Assembly (NCBI GenBank): GCA_016125045.1 | Contig: WGML01000006.1 | Span: 434,001-498,000, forward strand | DNA: 64,000 nt | Origin: a bacterium | GTDB taxonomy: Bacteria; Pseudomonadota; Alphaproteobacteria; Caulobacterales; Hyphomonadaceae | Direction of reading: 5' to 3' | Shown: piece after piece, positions 37,127 to 47,059 of the stretch | How positions within the stretch are numbered: the stretch's first letter is position 1 | Layout of the letters: every line of letters starts with the position of its first letter | Made by a program: the position numbers and the translations under genes | The notes under the pieces: generated by a model | Told to the model about the DNA's origin: nothing | The model's input: only the letters and a program-made list of their open reading frames with translations | The model's database searches: none

Positions 37127-37780
37127 ATGCATGGCAGCGACGAAACCGACGCGCTGATGCGCATCCAGCCGGTGATCCCGGTGCTCACCGTCGAGCGCCC
37201 GGGCGATGCCGCACCGCTCGCGCAGGCGCTGGTCTATGGCGGCCTCAGCGTCATCGAGGTGACGCTGCGAACCGCGGCGGCGTTCGACGTGATCGCGGAG
37301 ATGTCGTCCGTTCCAGGCGCGCGGATCGGAGCCGGCACCATCCTGTCGACGGGGGATGTCGACCGGGCGATACGCGCGGGCGCCGAATTTCTCGTCACGC
37401 CCGGCCTCAGCGATTCAACGGTGCGGGCGGCGTTCGAACAGGCGACCCCGATCCTGCCCGGGGTCGCGACGCCAAGCGAGATCATGGCCGGCCTCGAGCT
37501 TGGCCTGACCCGTTTCAAGTTCTTTCCGGCCGAGCAATCGGGCGGCGTCGCCATGTTGAAAGCGCTCGCGGGTCCATTCGGCGGGGTCAAATTCTGTCCG
37601 ACCGGCGGGATCAGCGCGAAGAGCGCACCGGCCTATCTTGCGCTGTCCAATGTGGTCTGCGTCGGCGGTGGATGGGTCGCCCCGCACGGCCTCATCGCGG
37701 CGCAGGACTGGGCCGGCGTGACCGCCCTCGCCCACGCCGCCGCCGCGCTCCACCGGCCGGAGCAGCCCCCTGCTCCCTGA
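37127..37780 (+). CDS. eda: KDPG/KHG aldolase
   Basis: 2-dehydro-3-deoxyphosphogluconate aldolase, 217 aa: splits KDPG to pyruvate and glyceraldehyde 3-phosphate. Class I aldolase motifs: VIEVTLRT (Glu), GAGTIL, FLVTPGLS, and the Schiff-base lysine in RFKFFPAEQSGG, then FCPTGGI. Last gene of the Entner-Doudoroff group. The glucokinase gene common in this operon elsewhere is not present here. Confidence 0.96.
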   Translation: MHGSDETDALMRIQPVIPVLTVERPGDAAPLAQALVYGGLSVIEVTLRTAAAFDVIAEMSSVPGARIGAGTILSTGDVDRAIRAGAEFLVTPGLSDSTVRAAFEQATPILPGVATPSEIMAGLELGLTRFKFFPAEQSGGVAMLKALAGPFGGVKFCPTGGISAKSAPAYLALSNVVCVGGGWVAPHGLIAAQDWAGVTALAHAAAALHRPEQPPAP

Positions 37781-37819
37781 CGCTTGACGCGCCAAGCCCC
37801 TTGCCGGCCACGGCACGGC

Positions 37820-40093
37820 TCAGATCGCCGCCTTCACAGCCGCCGCCGTGATCGGGATGTGCCGCAGGCGTGCGCCCACCGCATTGAAGATCGCGTTGCC
37901 GATCGCGGGTGCGACGACGGTTGTCGCAGGCTCGCCCAGCCCGACCGGAACCTCCGTGCTCGGCACAAACGAGATATCGAGCTCCGGCGTGTCGGCGAGA
38001 CGGAGCGGGGTATAGGCGCCGAGATTGCGGGCCTTCACCTCGCCATTCTCGAACTCAGTGCCCTCGAACAGCGCCATCGACAGACCCCAGAGCGCGGCGC
38101 CCTCCATCTGCGCGAGCGCGCCGTCCGGGTCGACGATCGTTCCTGCGTCGGCGACCAGCGTGAGCTTCTCGACGGTCGGCTGCCCGGTCGCCCGGTTGAC
38201 GCGCACCCGCGCGGCGCACGCGATCCAGGTCGGCATGTCCCGCTCCTGGCCGAAGCTCGTCGCAAGGCCGAGACCGGTGTCCGCCGGCAGCGCCGACCCC
38301 CAGCCCGCCTTCTCGGCGCAGCGGCGCACCACTTCCGCCTGACGCAGGGCGCCGCCGACCGAGTTCGGCGCCGTCCCCGCGTTGCGGCCCTCGCCGGTCA
38401 GCAAGGACAGCCGGAAGTCAACCGGATCGCGGCTCAGCTTGTGGGCCGCCTCGTCCATGAAGCTTTCGAGCGCCCAGTTGGTGAAGCCCGGCCCTACCGA
38501 CCGCAGCCAGCCTGGCCGGAAGGTCTGGTTCGCGAGATCATTCGAGATCGCCCGCACCTTGTGCGCCCCGACGGAATACCAGTGATTGGCTCCGTTGATC
38601 GCGAACGGATCGTAGGGAACCCCGTTCGCGCCCGGCGGCATGAAGAAGGGCGCCATGACCTCGGTCGGCCACCCGGCGGCGACATGCTGCTCCATGGCGA
38701 TGACCTTGCCGTCGCGATCGGCGGCGAGCCGCATCCGCTGGACGCTGGGCGACCGAACGGAATCGAAGCGGCTGTCATCCTCGCGGGTCATCACCATCTT
38801 CACCGGCTTGCCAAGCTCCTTGGCCGCCAGCGCCGCCCCGATCGCATAGTCGCCATTGAGTCTGCGGCCGAAGCCGCCGCCGAGGCGATAGGTCTTCAGC
38901 ACGATGTCGGTCTCGGGCATTTCGAGCGCCGCCGCGAGCCAGGGCAGAACGAGGCTCTGCCACTGGTTTCCGGTGTGGATCACCATCTTGCCGTCCTTCA
39001 TCTCGGCAAGCGCGTTGAGCGGTTCGAGCGCGAAATGGAGCACGGTCGCGGTGGTGTAGACTTCATCGAGCGTGGTACGCGCGGCCCGGAAGGCGGGAGC
39101 CGTCTCCGTGTCACCGGTGTCGAGGATCGAGCCGACCGAAGCGTCCGCCATCAGCACCCGGGCCCGGTCCTGCAACGCCTCCTCGGAGACATCCGTCGTC
39201 GGCCCCGGCGAATAGCTGAGGGTCACCGCCTCAGCCGCCTTGCGCGCCGCCCACCAGGTGTCGGCGATCACCATTCCCCAACCCGAAATCGTTCCGGAAG
39301 GGTCCTTCAGAACGAGCGTCTGCTGATAGCCCTTGATCGATTTCGCGGGCTCGTCGAACACATAGTCGACTTGGCTTCCGTTGCGCGTCGGCGGCAGGAT
39401 CGGACAGGCGTAGACCATGCCCTCGACCTTCGCATCGATGCCGTAGATCGCCGCGCCATTCGTTTTCTCGACGATGTCGAGCGACTGCACTGGTTGGCCG
39501 AGAAGCTTGCGGTCGGCGACCGGCTTCAGCGTGAGCGCGCCGAGTTCTTCCGGCGTGAACGTCTTGGTGACGCCCTTGGCGACGATCTCGCCATAGCTGA
39601 TCGACTTTTCGCCGGAGACGACCGCGCCATTGCTCGCCGAACACGACGCGACATCGACCCCGAGCGCCGCGGCGCCGGCCTCGATCAGCGCCTGTCGACC
39701 CGCGGCGCCGGCCTGCGAATAAAGCGGATAGGTCTGCCACACCGACCAGCTGCCGCCCGTGACCATCAGGCCCCATTTCGGGTCGGTGTCGACGTGATGG
39801 ATCGCGACCTTTTCCCAGGGCGTCTCCAGTTCCTCGGCGAGGATGCGCGCAAGCGAGGTGCCGACATGCTGGCCCATTTCGGCGCGGATGATGTTGACCG
39901 TCACCTTCCCGGTCCCGTCGATGGAATACCATTGCGTCGGCTCGTAGACGACGGCGCTCGCCGCATCGCCGGCGTCCGTTCCGCAGGCGGTGAGGAAGCT
40001 GAAGGCGAGGCCCGCGCCGGCCGTCGTGACGAGGAAGCCGCGGCGCGACAACACCGGCGAGCTGATCATCGGATCGCGTGAGAGGCGTGACAT
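37820..40093 (-). CDS. Molybdenum hydroxylase large subunit (isoquinoline 1-oxidoreductase beta type)
   Basis: Xanthine dehydrogenase-family molybdopterin subunit, 757 aa, carrying the Mo-pterin and substrate site. The N-terminus is a twin-arginine signal (LSRRGFLVTTAGAGLAF), and a lipobox-like LTAC follows, so it may be a Tat-exported lipoprotein. Large-subunit motifs include YRLGGGFGRRLNGDYAI (pterin loop), TFRPGWLRSVGP and LGEPATTVVAPAIGNAIF (catalytic Glu region). Paired with the (2Fe-2S) subunit immediately upstream. No FAD subunit and no dedicated cytochrome gene lie nearby; the true substrate (aldehyde or N-heterocycle) is unknown. Confidence 0.9.
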   Translation of the reverse strand: MSRLSRDPMISSPVLSRRGFLVTTAGAGLAFSFLTACGTDAGDAASAVVYEPTQWYSIDGTGKVTVNIIRAEMGQHVGTSLARILAEELETPWEKVAIHHVDTDPKWGLMVTGGSWSVWQTYPLYSQAGAAGRQALIEAGAAALGVDVASCSASNGAVVSGEKSISYGEIVAKGVTKTFTPEELGALTLKPVADRKLLGQPVQSLDIVEKTNGAAIYGIDAKVEGMVYACPILPPTRNGSQVDYVFDEPAKSIKGYQQTLVLKDPSGTISGWGMVIADTWWAARKAAEAVTLSYSPGPTTDVSEEALQDRARVLMADASVGSILDTGDTETAPAFRAARTTLDEVYTTATVLHFALEPLNALAEMKDGKMVIHTGNQWQSLVLPWLAAALEMPETDIVLKTYRLGGGFGRRLNGDYAIGAALAAKELGKPVKMVMTREDDSRFDSVRSPSVQRMRLAADRDGKVIAMEQHVAAGWPTEVMAPFFMPPGANGVPYDPFAINGANHWYSVGAHKVRAISNDLANQTFRPGWLRSVGPGFTNWALESFMDEAAHKLSRDPVDFRLSLLTGEGRNAGTAPNSVGGALRQAEVVRRCAEKAGWGSALPADTGLGLATSFGQERDMPTWIACAARVRVNRATGQPTVEKLTLVADAGTIVDPDGALAQMEGAALWGLSMALFEGTEFENGEVKARNLGAYTPLRLADTPELDISFVPSTEVPVGLGEPATTVVAPAIGNAIFNAVGARLRHIPITAAAVKAAI

Positions 40094-40097
40094 GATC

Positions 40098-40559
40098 TCA
40101 GACTCCCTTCATCGCGTCGGCGGCCTTGCGGACAGCCGCCCGGATGCGTGTGTAGGTCATGCAGCGGCAGAGATTGCCGGTCATCAGCTGGTCGATCTCG
40201 GCGTCGGTCAGATCGGGCTTCTCCTTCAGCACCGCCGCGGCCTGCATGATCTGGCCCGACTGGCAGTAGCCGCACTGCGGCACCTGAAGCTCACGCCAGG
40301 CGACCTGCACCGGGTGGGCGCCGTTCGGATCGAGCCCTTCGATCGTGGTGATCGTCTCGCCCTCGACCGCGCTCACCGGCGTGATGCAGGATCGCACCGC
40401 CTGCCCGCCGATATGCACCGTGCAGGCGCCGCACATGCCTATGCCGCAGCCATACTTCGTGCCGGTGAGATTGGCCTCGTCGCGGATCACCCAAAGGAGC
40501 GGGGTGTCCGGTTCGGCGTCGAGCGAGACCGCGCGCCCGTTGAGTGTGAAACTGGCCAT
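40098..40559 (-). CDS. (2Fe-2S) subunit of molybdenum hydroxylase
   Basis: Electron-transfer subunit, 153 aa (isoquinoline 1-oxidoreductase alpha type). The plant-type 2Fe-2S motif is GTKYGCGIGMCGACTVHIGG, with the fourth ligand in VRSCITP. The C-terminal all-helical cluster has CGYCQSGQIMQA and TGNLCRCMTY. ATG 40559 chosen; the residues before it in the open frame are unlike the family. Four bases separate it from the large subunit gene. Confidence 0.94.
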   Translation of the reverse strand: MASFTLNGRAVSLDAEPDTPLLWVIRDEANLTGTKYGCGIGMCGACTVHIGGQAVRSCITPVSAVEGETITTIEGLDPNGAHPVQVAWRELQVPQCGYCQSGQIMQAAAVLKEKPDLTDAEIDQLMTGNLCRCMTYTRIRAAVRKAADAMKGV

Positions 40560-41065
40560 GGCGATTGTCCTCCCGACGGTCTTGTTGCGCGCGGCGGCCC
40601 AGCCAGGGCGATCGGCGCCGCGTCCGTCCGCTGTCCGCGTTAACCGAGCATCCTCCACGAGCCGGCGCGTGTCCAGAGCGCCGCGCGCCTTGTCATCCCG
40701 GACGCGGCGCAGCCGAGCCCCGGGACCCGGCCCGGCATTTGAGTCCCCCCTCCGGTCCTGCGGACCACCTCCCCCTTGAACGGGAGAGGACCTGGCGATG
40801 CGCTTCGACAGGCGCGGGTTGGCAAGTCGCCGTACAATCGACCCTGCTTGCAGAGTGAAGTCCCGGAGCTTGGCCGAAATCGTGACCCACCTCCGCGACC
40901 CGGTGTATCGTGGTTGAGCAGACTTGCGCGAAACAATCCCCGCTTCGACGCTTCCCTCCGGCCCCGCGAACCCACGGTTTTGTGGTAAACACGGCCCGAA
41001 GGCATGCCCCGAGACTTGCTTGGAACGGGTCCGAAACCCGCGTCAAACCCACTCCTGACGGCCGG
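40560..41065. other. Intergenic region with repeat copies
   Basis: 506 bases between the molybdenum hydroxylase operon and dcd without a convincing gene. It contains a second copy of the TCATCCCGGACGCG...CCGGGACCC module (40692-40728), followed by a CTCC...GGAG palindromic tail (about 40747-40790), as in the block at 11582-12138. The segment 40800-41065 shows nothing recognisable. Confidence 0.55.
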
Positions 41066-42109
41066 TCATGTCGCGTCGTCGGCCTCGAAATACTTGGATA
41101 GGCGCAGGCCCTGTCCCTGGTAGGTCGCGAACGATCCCTCCGCCCCGTAGGGCACTTCCGGCGGGCTCGACATCGGCTCGAACACGAGCCGGCCAACGGG
41201 CTGGCCGTGCTCCAGGATGAACGGCACATCCCGCGAGCGCACCTCCAGAACCGCCTTCCCGCCCGCTTCATTGAGACCGAAACCGGGGTCGAAAAAGCCT
41301 GCATAGTGGGCCCGGAACTCCCCGAGTTCCGGCGCGATCGGCGCCATCTCCGCCGCCTCGCCCAGCGGAATGATGATTTTCTCCTTGGAGGCCAGAATAT
41401 AAAACTCGCCTGGATCCAATACGATACGGCCGTCGCGGGGCCGCACCGGCTCCCAATAGTCCTCGATCGCATGCCGCCCGATCTCCGAAAGGCGCAAGAT
41501 CGGTGCGTGACGCTTGGCGCGATATCCGGCGATCCCGTTGGGGGTCGGATGCAGGTCGAGACTGAACACCGCCTCGCGCGTTTCCTGCCTGGTTCCCGCC
41601 CGCACCCTGAGCTGCAGCAGCCGGTCGCCGGTGCGCGCAAGCACGGAGAAGGTGCGCGGCGAAATCTCGGCGAACAGCGGGCCGCGATAGCCGCGCGGGA
41701 CCGCGTCGAACGCCCGCGCCTCATCCGAAACCGCCCGCACAAACACGTCGATGCGCCCGGTCGAACTCTTCGGATTGGCCGCCGCCGACAGCCTCGGCGG
41801 CAGGTCGAGACGCTCCATGAGCGGGACGATATAGACGCAACCTGTCTCCAGCACCGCCCCTCCGGTGAGCTCGAGCTCGTGCATGACGAGGCCGGGCTCG
41901 AGCCGGTCGCGCACCAGCGAAGCACCCGGCAGGAAGCTCGCCCGGAGGCGGTAAGCCCTTGTTCCAAGACGCAAATCCAGGCTGGCGGGCTGTATCTGAT
42001 CGGGTTCGATCGGACGATCGGCGGCGATCGCCCCCTCGGCGACGAGCTGGCGGAGCTCGAAGTCGGCGAGCACACCCTTCTGAACTCTGATCCGCGCCGG
42101 CGTGTTCAT
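41066..42109 (-). CDS. dcd: 2'-deoxycytidine 5'-triphosphate deaminase (long alphaproteobacterial type)
   Basis: 347 aa from ATG 42109, about twice the size of ordinary Dcd (190 aa). It consists of two DCD/dUTPase-like beta folds: LDLRLGTRAYRLRASFLPGA and KSSTGRIDVFVRAV in the first half, then PGEFYILASKEKIIIPLGE, HYAGFFDPGFG and EVRSRDVPFILEHGQPVGR in the second. Deaminates dCTP to dUTP for thymidylate synthesis. Divergent from metZ with 64 bases between; the region is too short for a SAM-II riboswitch and no match was seen. Confidence 0.88.
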   Translation of the reverse strand: MNTPARIRVQKGVLADFELRQLVAEGAIAADRPIEPDQIQPASLDLRLGTRAYRLRASFLPGASLVRDRLEPGLVMHELELTGGAVLETGCVYIVPLMERLDLPPRLSAAANPKSSTGRIDVFVRAVSDEARAFDAVPRGYRGPLFAEISPRTFSVLARTGDRLLQLRVRAGTRQETREAVFSLDLHPTPNGIAGYRAKRHAPILRLSEIGRHAIEDYWEPVRPRDGRIVLDPGEFYILASKEKIIIPLGEAAEMAPIAPELGEFRAHYAGFFDPGFGLNEAGGKAVLEVRSRDVPFILEHGQPVGRLVFEPMSSPPEVPYGAEGSFATYQGQGLRLSKYFEADDAT

Positions 42110-42173
42110 CACTTGACCCTCGAGCCCCGTCCTTCCTAAGTCGTTCCGCCGTTTCAGGAAAGCGTTGAAGGCG

Positions 42174-43373
42174 ATGGCGGACGACACCCCCCGGACACCC
42201 CCCGCGCGCTGGCGTCCTGCGACGGTTATGGCGCGCGGTGGCCTGACGCGTTCGCCCTGGGGCGAAACCAGCGAGGCGATGTTCCTGTCATCGGGCTTTG
42301 TCTATGAGTCCGCCGCGAGCCACGCCGCGCGCATGGCAGGCGACGAGCCGGGCTATATCTATTCACGCTACGCCAATCCGACCGTGCGCATGTTCGAGGA
42401 GCGCCTCGCTCTCATCGAAGGCGCCGAGGATTGCCGGGCGACGGCCAGCGGCATGTCGGCCATCCACGCCATGCTCGCGGCGCTCTGCCAGCCTGGCGAC
42501 CGCGTTGTGGCGTGCCGGGCGCTGTTCTCGTCCTGCATCTGGGTTCTGAACAATGTGATGCCGAAGATGAGTGTCGAGGTGAGCTGGGTCGATGGTCCGG
42601 ACCTTGACCAGTGGCGGGAGGCGCTATCGCGTCCCGCCCGGCTGGTGCTCATCGAGTCGCCGTCGAACCCGCTGCTCGACGCCGTCGATATCGCCGCGGT
42701 CGCAGACCTCACGCACAAGGCGGGCGGCGAGCTGATCGTCGACAACGTGTTCGCCAGCCCTGTCCTGCAGCGCCCGATCGAGCATGGCGCGGACTGGGTG
42801 GTCTATTCGGCGACCAAGCACATGGATGGACAGGGCCGGGTGCTCGGCGGCGCGATCCTCGGTCGGACGAAGCCGATCCTCGATCATCTACAAGCCTATT
42901 ACCGCCATACCGGCCCGTCGATGTCGGCGTTCAACGCATGGGTGCTCCTGAAGGGGCTCGAGACGCTCGATCTGCGGGTGCGGCGGATGAGCGATAACGC
43001 GGCGAAGGTCGCTGACGCGCTCGCCGCGACACCGGGTGTTTCGGAGCTCAGGTATCCTGGCAGAAGTGACCACCCTCAACACGCGGTTCATGCCCGCCAG
43101 ATGGAGGGCGGCGGCTCGCTGGTCGCCTTCCGGCTCGAGGGCGGCAAGGCGGCGGCCTGGTCGATGATCGACCGGCTTCGGCTGATCGACATTTCGAACA
43201 ATCTCGGCGACGCAAAGTCGCTGATCACCCACCCCGCCTCCACCACGCACCGCACGCTGACCGACGCGCAGCGAGCGGCGATCGGGCTTGATGACTCATG
43301 GGTGCGCCTGTCTGTCGGACTAGAAGACCCCCTCGACCTGATCGAGGACTTGCAGTCAGCGCTTGGGGTCTAG
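42174..43373 (+). CDS. metZ: O-succinylhomoserine sulfhydrylase
   Basis: PLP enzyme of methionine synthesis joining sulfide to O-succinyl- (or O-acetyl-) homoserine, 399 aa. The PLP lysine is in VVYSATKHMDGQGRVLGGA, with SNPLLDAVDI and IVDNVFASPVLQ before it. ATG 42174 is preferred over a TTG at 42165; AGGAA at 42156 could serve either. Followed closely by apaG. Confidence 0.93.
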   Translation: MADDTPRTPPARWRPATVMARGGLTRSPWGETSEAMFLSSGFVYESAASHAARMAGDEPGYIYSRYANPTVRMFEERLALIEGAEDCRATASGMSAIHAMLAALCQPGDRVVACRALFSSCIWVLNNVMPKMSVEVSWVDGPDLDQWREALSRPARLVLIESPSNPLLDAVDIAAVADLTHKAGGELIVDNVFASPVLQRPIEHGADWVVYSATKHMDGQGRVLGGAILGRTKPILDHLQAYYRHTGPSMSAFNAWVLLKGLETLDLRVRRMSDNAAKVADALAATPGVSELRYPGRSDHPQHAVHARQMEGGGSLVAFRLEGGKAAAWSMIDRLRLIDISNNLGDAKSLITHPASTTHRTLTDAQRAAIGLDDSWVRLSVGLEDPLDLIEDLQSALGV

Positions 43374-43383
43374 AAGGAGACGC

Positions 43384-43791
43384 ATGCGACCCCCCGTCCG
43401 TTATACCGCCGAAACGAACGGCGTCGTCGTCCACGCCACGCCCGCCTTTTTCGAGGACCAGTCGTCGCCGGAGGACGACCGGTATGTCTGGGCCTACACG
43501 ATCGAGATCATCAACCGGTCCCACCGGACACTCCAGCTGATGACCCGACACTGGCTGATCACCGACTGTTTCGGACGGGCTCAGGAGGTTCGCGGCGACG
43601 GCGTCATCGGCGAGCAACCCATTCTCGATCCGGGCGACCGGTTTGAGTACACCTCAGGCTGCGCGCTCACCGCCGCATCCGGCGTCATGCGCGGCAGCTA
43701 TCGATTCGTGGACGCCGACGGTGCAGCGATGGACGTCGAGATTCCGATGTTCACGCTCGACAGCCCCTACGACGTCAGCACGCCCAGCTGA
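43384..43791 (+). CDS. apaG: Co2+/Mg2+ efflux protein ApaG
   Basis: Protein of 135 aa of the ApaG (DUF525) family, an immunoglobulin-like beta sandwich. Typical pieces are VWAYTIEIINRSHRTLQLM, TRHWLITD, GVIGEQPILDPGDRFEYTSG and MRGSYRF. Name comes from a Salmonella phenotype; biochemical role unclear. Ten bases after metZ. Confidence 0.92.
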   Translation: MRPPVRYTAETNGVVVHATPAFFEDQSSPEDDRYVWAYTIEIINRSHRTLQLMTRHWLITDCFGRAQEVRGDGVIGEQPILDPGDRFEYTSGCALTAASGVMRGSYRFVDADGAAMDVEIPMFTLDSPYDVSTPS

Positions 43792-43811
43792 GCCGGACCG
43801 CGTCTTGCGCC

Positions 43812-44726
43812 TCAGACATCGGCGGCGGCGAAACGGTAGACCCGCGAACAGAACTGGCAGTCCGCAGTGATCATGCCGTCCGCCTCCGCGAGCGAGGCGA
43901 CGGACTCCGTCGGCATGGAGGCGAGCATCGCGCGCAGCTTCTGTTCAGAGCAGGTGCACCGGTCGACAAGCTCCATCGCGGGCTCCAGCCGCACGCCGAC
44001 CTCATGAAAAAGCCTGTAGAGCACGCGGTCCGAGGCCATGTCCGGGTCGGCGAGTTCAAGATCCGTCAGGGTGGCGAAATGCGATCGCGCCGTCTCCCAG
44101 ATGTCCGCGGTGTCGCCGCGCGCGTCATCCGCCGCGACCTGTTGCAGGAGCGCGCCGCCGCTGCGCCAGCGGCGTGTTCCACCGGGCTCGGAGATCTCGG
44201 CGACCGCCAGCCTGACGCGGGTCGGAATCTGTTCGGACTGGGCGAACCACGCTTCGGCGCAGTCTTCGAGCGTCGCCCCATCAATCGGCACGAGCCCCTG
44301 ATAGGGCGACAGATTTTCGTCGTCCGGCACCAGGATCATCGCCATGACGCCCCGTCCGATCGCCTGCGGAACGTGCGGCCGCGCGCCCTTGTTGACCCGG
44401 TCGAGGCGATCCCAAAGCTCGCGGTTCAGTCGGAGGTATCCCCTCACCCCGCCGTCGGAGCGCGCCTCCGCGACCAGCATCGAGATCGGACCGTCGCCTT
44501 CCGCCTGGATCGTGATCCGTCCATCGAATTTTAGCGACGCCGAGGTGAGCACGGCGAGCGTCAGGGCCTCGCCGAGGAAGTGCGCGGCCCAGCGCGGATA
44601 GTCGTGGCGCTTGAGGATCGGATCGATCACCCCGTCGCCGAGACGGGCGATCCGCCCACGCACGGGCGCGCCGTCAAGCTGAAAGGACGCGACGCGATCG
44701 TCGGCGGAGTGTGTCGTCAGAGTCAT
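43812..44726 (-). CDS. hslO: Redox-regulated chaperone Hsp33
   Basis: Holdase activated by oxidation, 304 aa. The C-terminal zinc-binding switch is complete: RCTCSEQKL (CxC) and ITADCQFCSRVYRF (CxxC) about 30 residues later. The main domain starts with FQLDGAPVRGRIARLG. ATG 44726 chosen. Conserved alphaproteobacterial block argD-argF-hslO-apaG-metZ. Confidence 0.95.
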   Translation of the reverse strand: MTLTTHSADDRVASFQLDGAPVRGRIARLGDGVIDPILKRHDYPRWAAHFLGEALTLAVLTSASLKFDGRITIQAEGDGPISMLVAEARSDGGVRGYLRLNRELWDRLDRVNKGARPHVPQAIGRGVMAMILVPDDENLSPYQGLVPIDGATLEDCAEAWFAQSEQIPTRVRLAVAEISEPGGTRRWRSGGALLQQVAADDARGDTADIWETARSHFATLTDLELADPDMASDRVLYRLFHEVGVRLEPAMELVDRCTCSEQKLRAMLASMPTESVASLAEADGMITADCQFCSRVYRFAAADV

Positions 44727-44816
44727 GGCTGATCCCGTTGCGGCCAACGCCGCCTCGCCGTCCAGATAGTTGCGCCGTGCCGGGTTTGCGACCCCGCGCG
44801 CGATCCACCGACGATC

Positions 44817-45749
44817 CTAGTCGGCGAGACACCAGCGGAGGATGGCTTTCTGCGCATGCAGCCGGTTCTCCGCCTCGTCAAACACCAGCGAGCGCGGTCC
44901 GTCGATCACGTCGGCGTCGACCTCCTCGCCGCGATGCGCCGGCAGACAGTGGAGAAACACGGCGTTCTTGGCGGCGTGATCCATCAGATGGCGCGTGACG
45001 CGGTAGGGAGACAGGTCCGCCAGTCGCTGTTCGGCGTCCTTGTCGCCCATCGAGACGAACGTGTCGGCGACGACCACGTCCGCCCCCTCAACCGCTTCGA
45101 ACGGGTCCGCGAACAGGTCGATCCGGCCCTGCTCGGAGCGGGCGCGCTCCACATCCCCTTGCGGCGGCCGGTATCCTTCGGGCGTCGCAACCGCCAGCGA
45201 GTATCCGAATTTCGGCGCGGCGTGGATCAGGCTCGCGGCGACGTTGTTGCCGTCGCCGACCCAGGCGATGCGCGCGCCCTTTAACTCGATCCCCGTCTGC
45301 TCAAGCGTCATGAGGTCCGCAAGGATCTGGCACGGATGGGACCGGTCGGTCAGACCGTTGACCACTGGCACATCGGCGGCGTGGGCGAATGTTTCCAGGT
45401 CGGAGTGCCGGTTGGCGCGGATCATGACCGCGTCGACATATCGCGACAGCACGCGCGCGGTGTCCTCGATCGTTTCGCCGCGCCCCAGTTGCATGTCGCC
45501 CGCGTTCAGCACCATAGACTCGCCGCCGAGCTGGCGGATCGCCATATCGAACGAGGCGCGCGTCCGCGTAGAATTCTTCTCGAAGATCATCGCGAGGACT
45601 CGCCCTGCGAGCGGGGCGTCGCTGTCCGCGGTTCCCTTCGGCGCCCCGTTGCGCGCCGCCTTGCGAGCGTGCGCCTCGTCGAGAATCGTCCGCAGCTCGC
45701 TGGCCGGGAGGGGCCAGAGATCAAGGAAGTGCCTTGGCTGTTGCTTCAC
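44817..45749 (-). CDS. argF: Ornithine carbamoyltransferase
   Basis: 310 aa; makes citrulline from ornithine and carbamoyl phosphate in arginine synthesis. Motifs: [11 protein letters not shown] (carbamoyl phosphate), [21 protein letters not shown] (ornithine) and [13 protein letters not shown]. Start codon is GTG at 45749, overlapping the argD stop as GTGA, so translation is coupled. Confidence 0.96.
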   Translation of the reverse strand: MKQQPRHFLDLWPLPASELRTILDEAHARKAARNGAPKGTADSDAPLAGRVLAMIFEKNSTRTRASFDMAIRQLGGESMVLNAGDMQLGRGETIEDTARVLSRYVDAVMIRANRHSDLETFAHAADVPVVNGLTDRSHPCQILADLMTLEQTGIELKGARIAWVGDGNNVAASLIHAAPKFGYSLAVATPEGYRPPQGDVERARSEQGRIDLFADPFEAVEGADVVVADTFVSMGDKDAEQRLADLSPYRVTRHLMDHAAKNAVFLHCLPAHRGEEVDADVIDGPRSLVFDEAENRLHAQKAILRWCLAD

Positions 45750-46936
45750 GCCGACGCTCCGCCCGCCAATGCCTCCAGCGACTGGTCGACGATGCCGATC
45801 GCCTCGCGAACGTCAGCATCGGTCACGATCAACGGCGGCGCGAAACGCACGACGTTGTCGCCTGCGGTTCCGACAAGCAAACCCCGATCGGTCGCGAGGC
45901 TGCGCACGGGCATCGGATCGCGGTTGAGTTTCAACCCGCGCAAGAGCCCCCTGCCTGTAATGCCCACGACCAGATCCGGGTGGCTGCCCTTCAGGCTTTC
46001 AAGACCTTGGGTCAGCGTTCCCGATACACGGTTCACGCCGTCCAGAAAGCCGTCGGAGGTGAGGATGTCGAGGACCGCATTCCCCACCGCCATCGCCAGC
46101 GGATTCCCGCCGAAGGTGGAGCCGTGGACGCCCTTCACCATGCCGGACGCCACCCGCTCCGTCGCGAGACACATGCCCATTGGAAATCCGCCGCCGATCC
46201 CTTTGGCGGCCGCAAGAATGTCCGGCTCCGCCCCATCGACCCACTGGTGATGGAAGATTTTGCCGGTCCTGCCGGCGCCGCACTGAACCTCGTCATAGAT
46301 GAGCAGGACGCCGTGCGCGTCGCAAAGCTGGCGCAGACCCTTCAAGCAGACCTCCGGGACCTCGCGAACGCCGCCCTCCCCCTGCACGGGCTCAATCAGC
46401 ACGGCGGCGACATCCGCCTCGGCGACCGCCTGCTTGAGGGCGTCGTGATCGCCGAAGGGAAGCGTGATGAAGCCCGGCATGCGGGGGCCGAACCCTTCGC
46501 GATACTTGTCCTGACCGCCGGCGTTGATCGCGGCCATGGTCCGGCCGTGGAACGACCCGGTGAAGGAGAGGATCGTCACCCGGTCCGGCGCGCCGTTCGC
46601 CCAGTGATAGCGACGCGCCGTCTTGATCGCGCACTCGATCGCTTCCGACCCGGAATTGGTGAAGAAGACGCGATCGGCGAAGGTAAGTTCGCAATACCGT
46701 TCCGCCAGCCTTTCCTGGCCGGGGATCCGGAACATGTTGGAGGTGTGCCACAGCTTGCCCGCCTGCTCGGTCAACGCCGCGACAAGCTTCGGGTGGGCGT
46801 GTCCGAAACCATTCACCGCGATGCCGGCGATGAAATCGAGCCAGGCGCGCCCGTCTCGATCATAGAGCCGCACGCCCTCACCTCGCTCGAACACGACCGG
46901 ACCGGGGCCGTAAACGGAATAGATGGCGTTGGACAT
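45746..46936 (-). CDS. argD: Acetylornithine aminotransferase
   Basis: PLP enzyme of 396 aa converting N-acetylglutamate semialdehyde to N-acetylornithine; may also serve in lysine synthesis. [18 protein letters not shown] and [14 protein letters not shown] (PLP lysine), plus [18 protein letters not shown], are visible. ATG 46936 has AGGAGA about 7 bases upstream. First gene of argD-argF. Confidence 0.96.
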   Translation of the reverse strand: MSNAIYSVYGPGPVVFERGEGVRLYDRDGRAWLDFIAGIAVNGFGHAHPKLVAALTEQAGKLWHTSNMFRIPGQERLAERYCELTFADRVFFTNSGSEAIECAIKTARRYHWANGAPDRVTILSFTGSFHGRTMAAINAGGQDKYREGFGPRMPGFITLPFGDHDALKQAVAEADVAAVLIEPVQGEGGVREVPEVCLKGLRQLCDAHGVLLIYDEVQCGAGRTGKIFHHQWVDGAEPDILAAAKGIGGGFPMGMCLATERVASGMVKGVHGSTFGGNPLAMAVGNAVLDILTSDGFLDGVNRVSGTLTQGLESLKGSHPDLVVGITGRGLLRGLKLNRDPMPVRSLATDRGLLVGTAGDNVVRFAPPLIVTDADVREAIGIVDQSLEALAGGASA

Positions 46937-47059
46937 CGGCTTGTCTCCTGGTGAAGCCGGCTTCGGGAAGTCGAAAGGAGGAAAGCGCGGACCTTCAGGG
47001 CGCCGCAGCCTCAATGTCAATGCAGGAGCGAACGTGTGCGGCGCGTCAATCGGCGCACG

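Noticed and set aside
37784..40081. A 765-codon open frame antisense to the molybdenum hydroxylase large subunit
   Set aside because: Arg-rich low-complexity translation with no domain; the opposite strand carries the clear enzyme.
42110..42173. SAM-II riboswitch before metZ
   Set aside because: Expected in some alphaproteobacteria, but the 64-base gap lacks the conserved SAM-II core.
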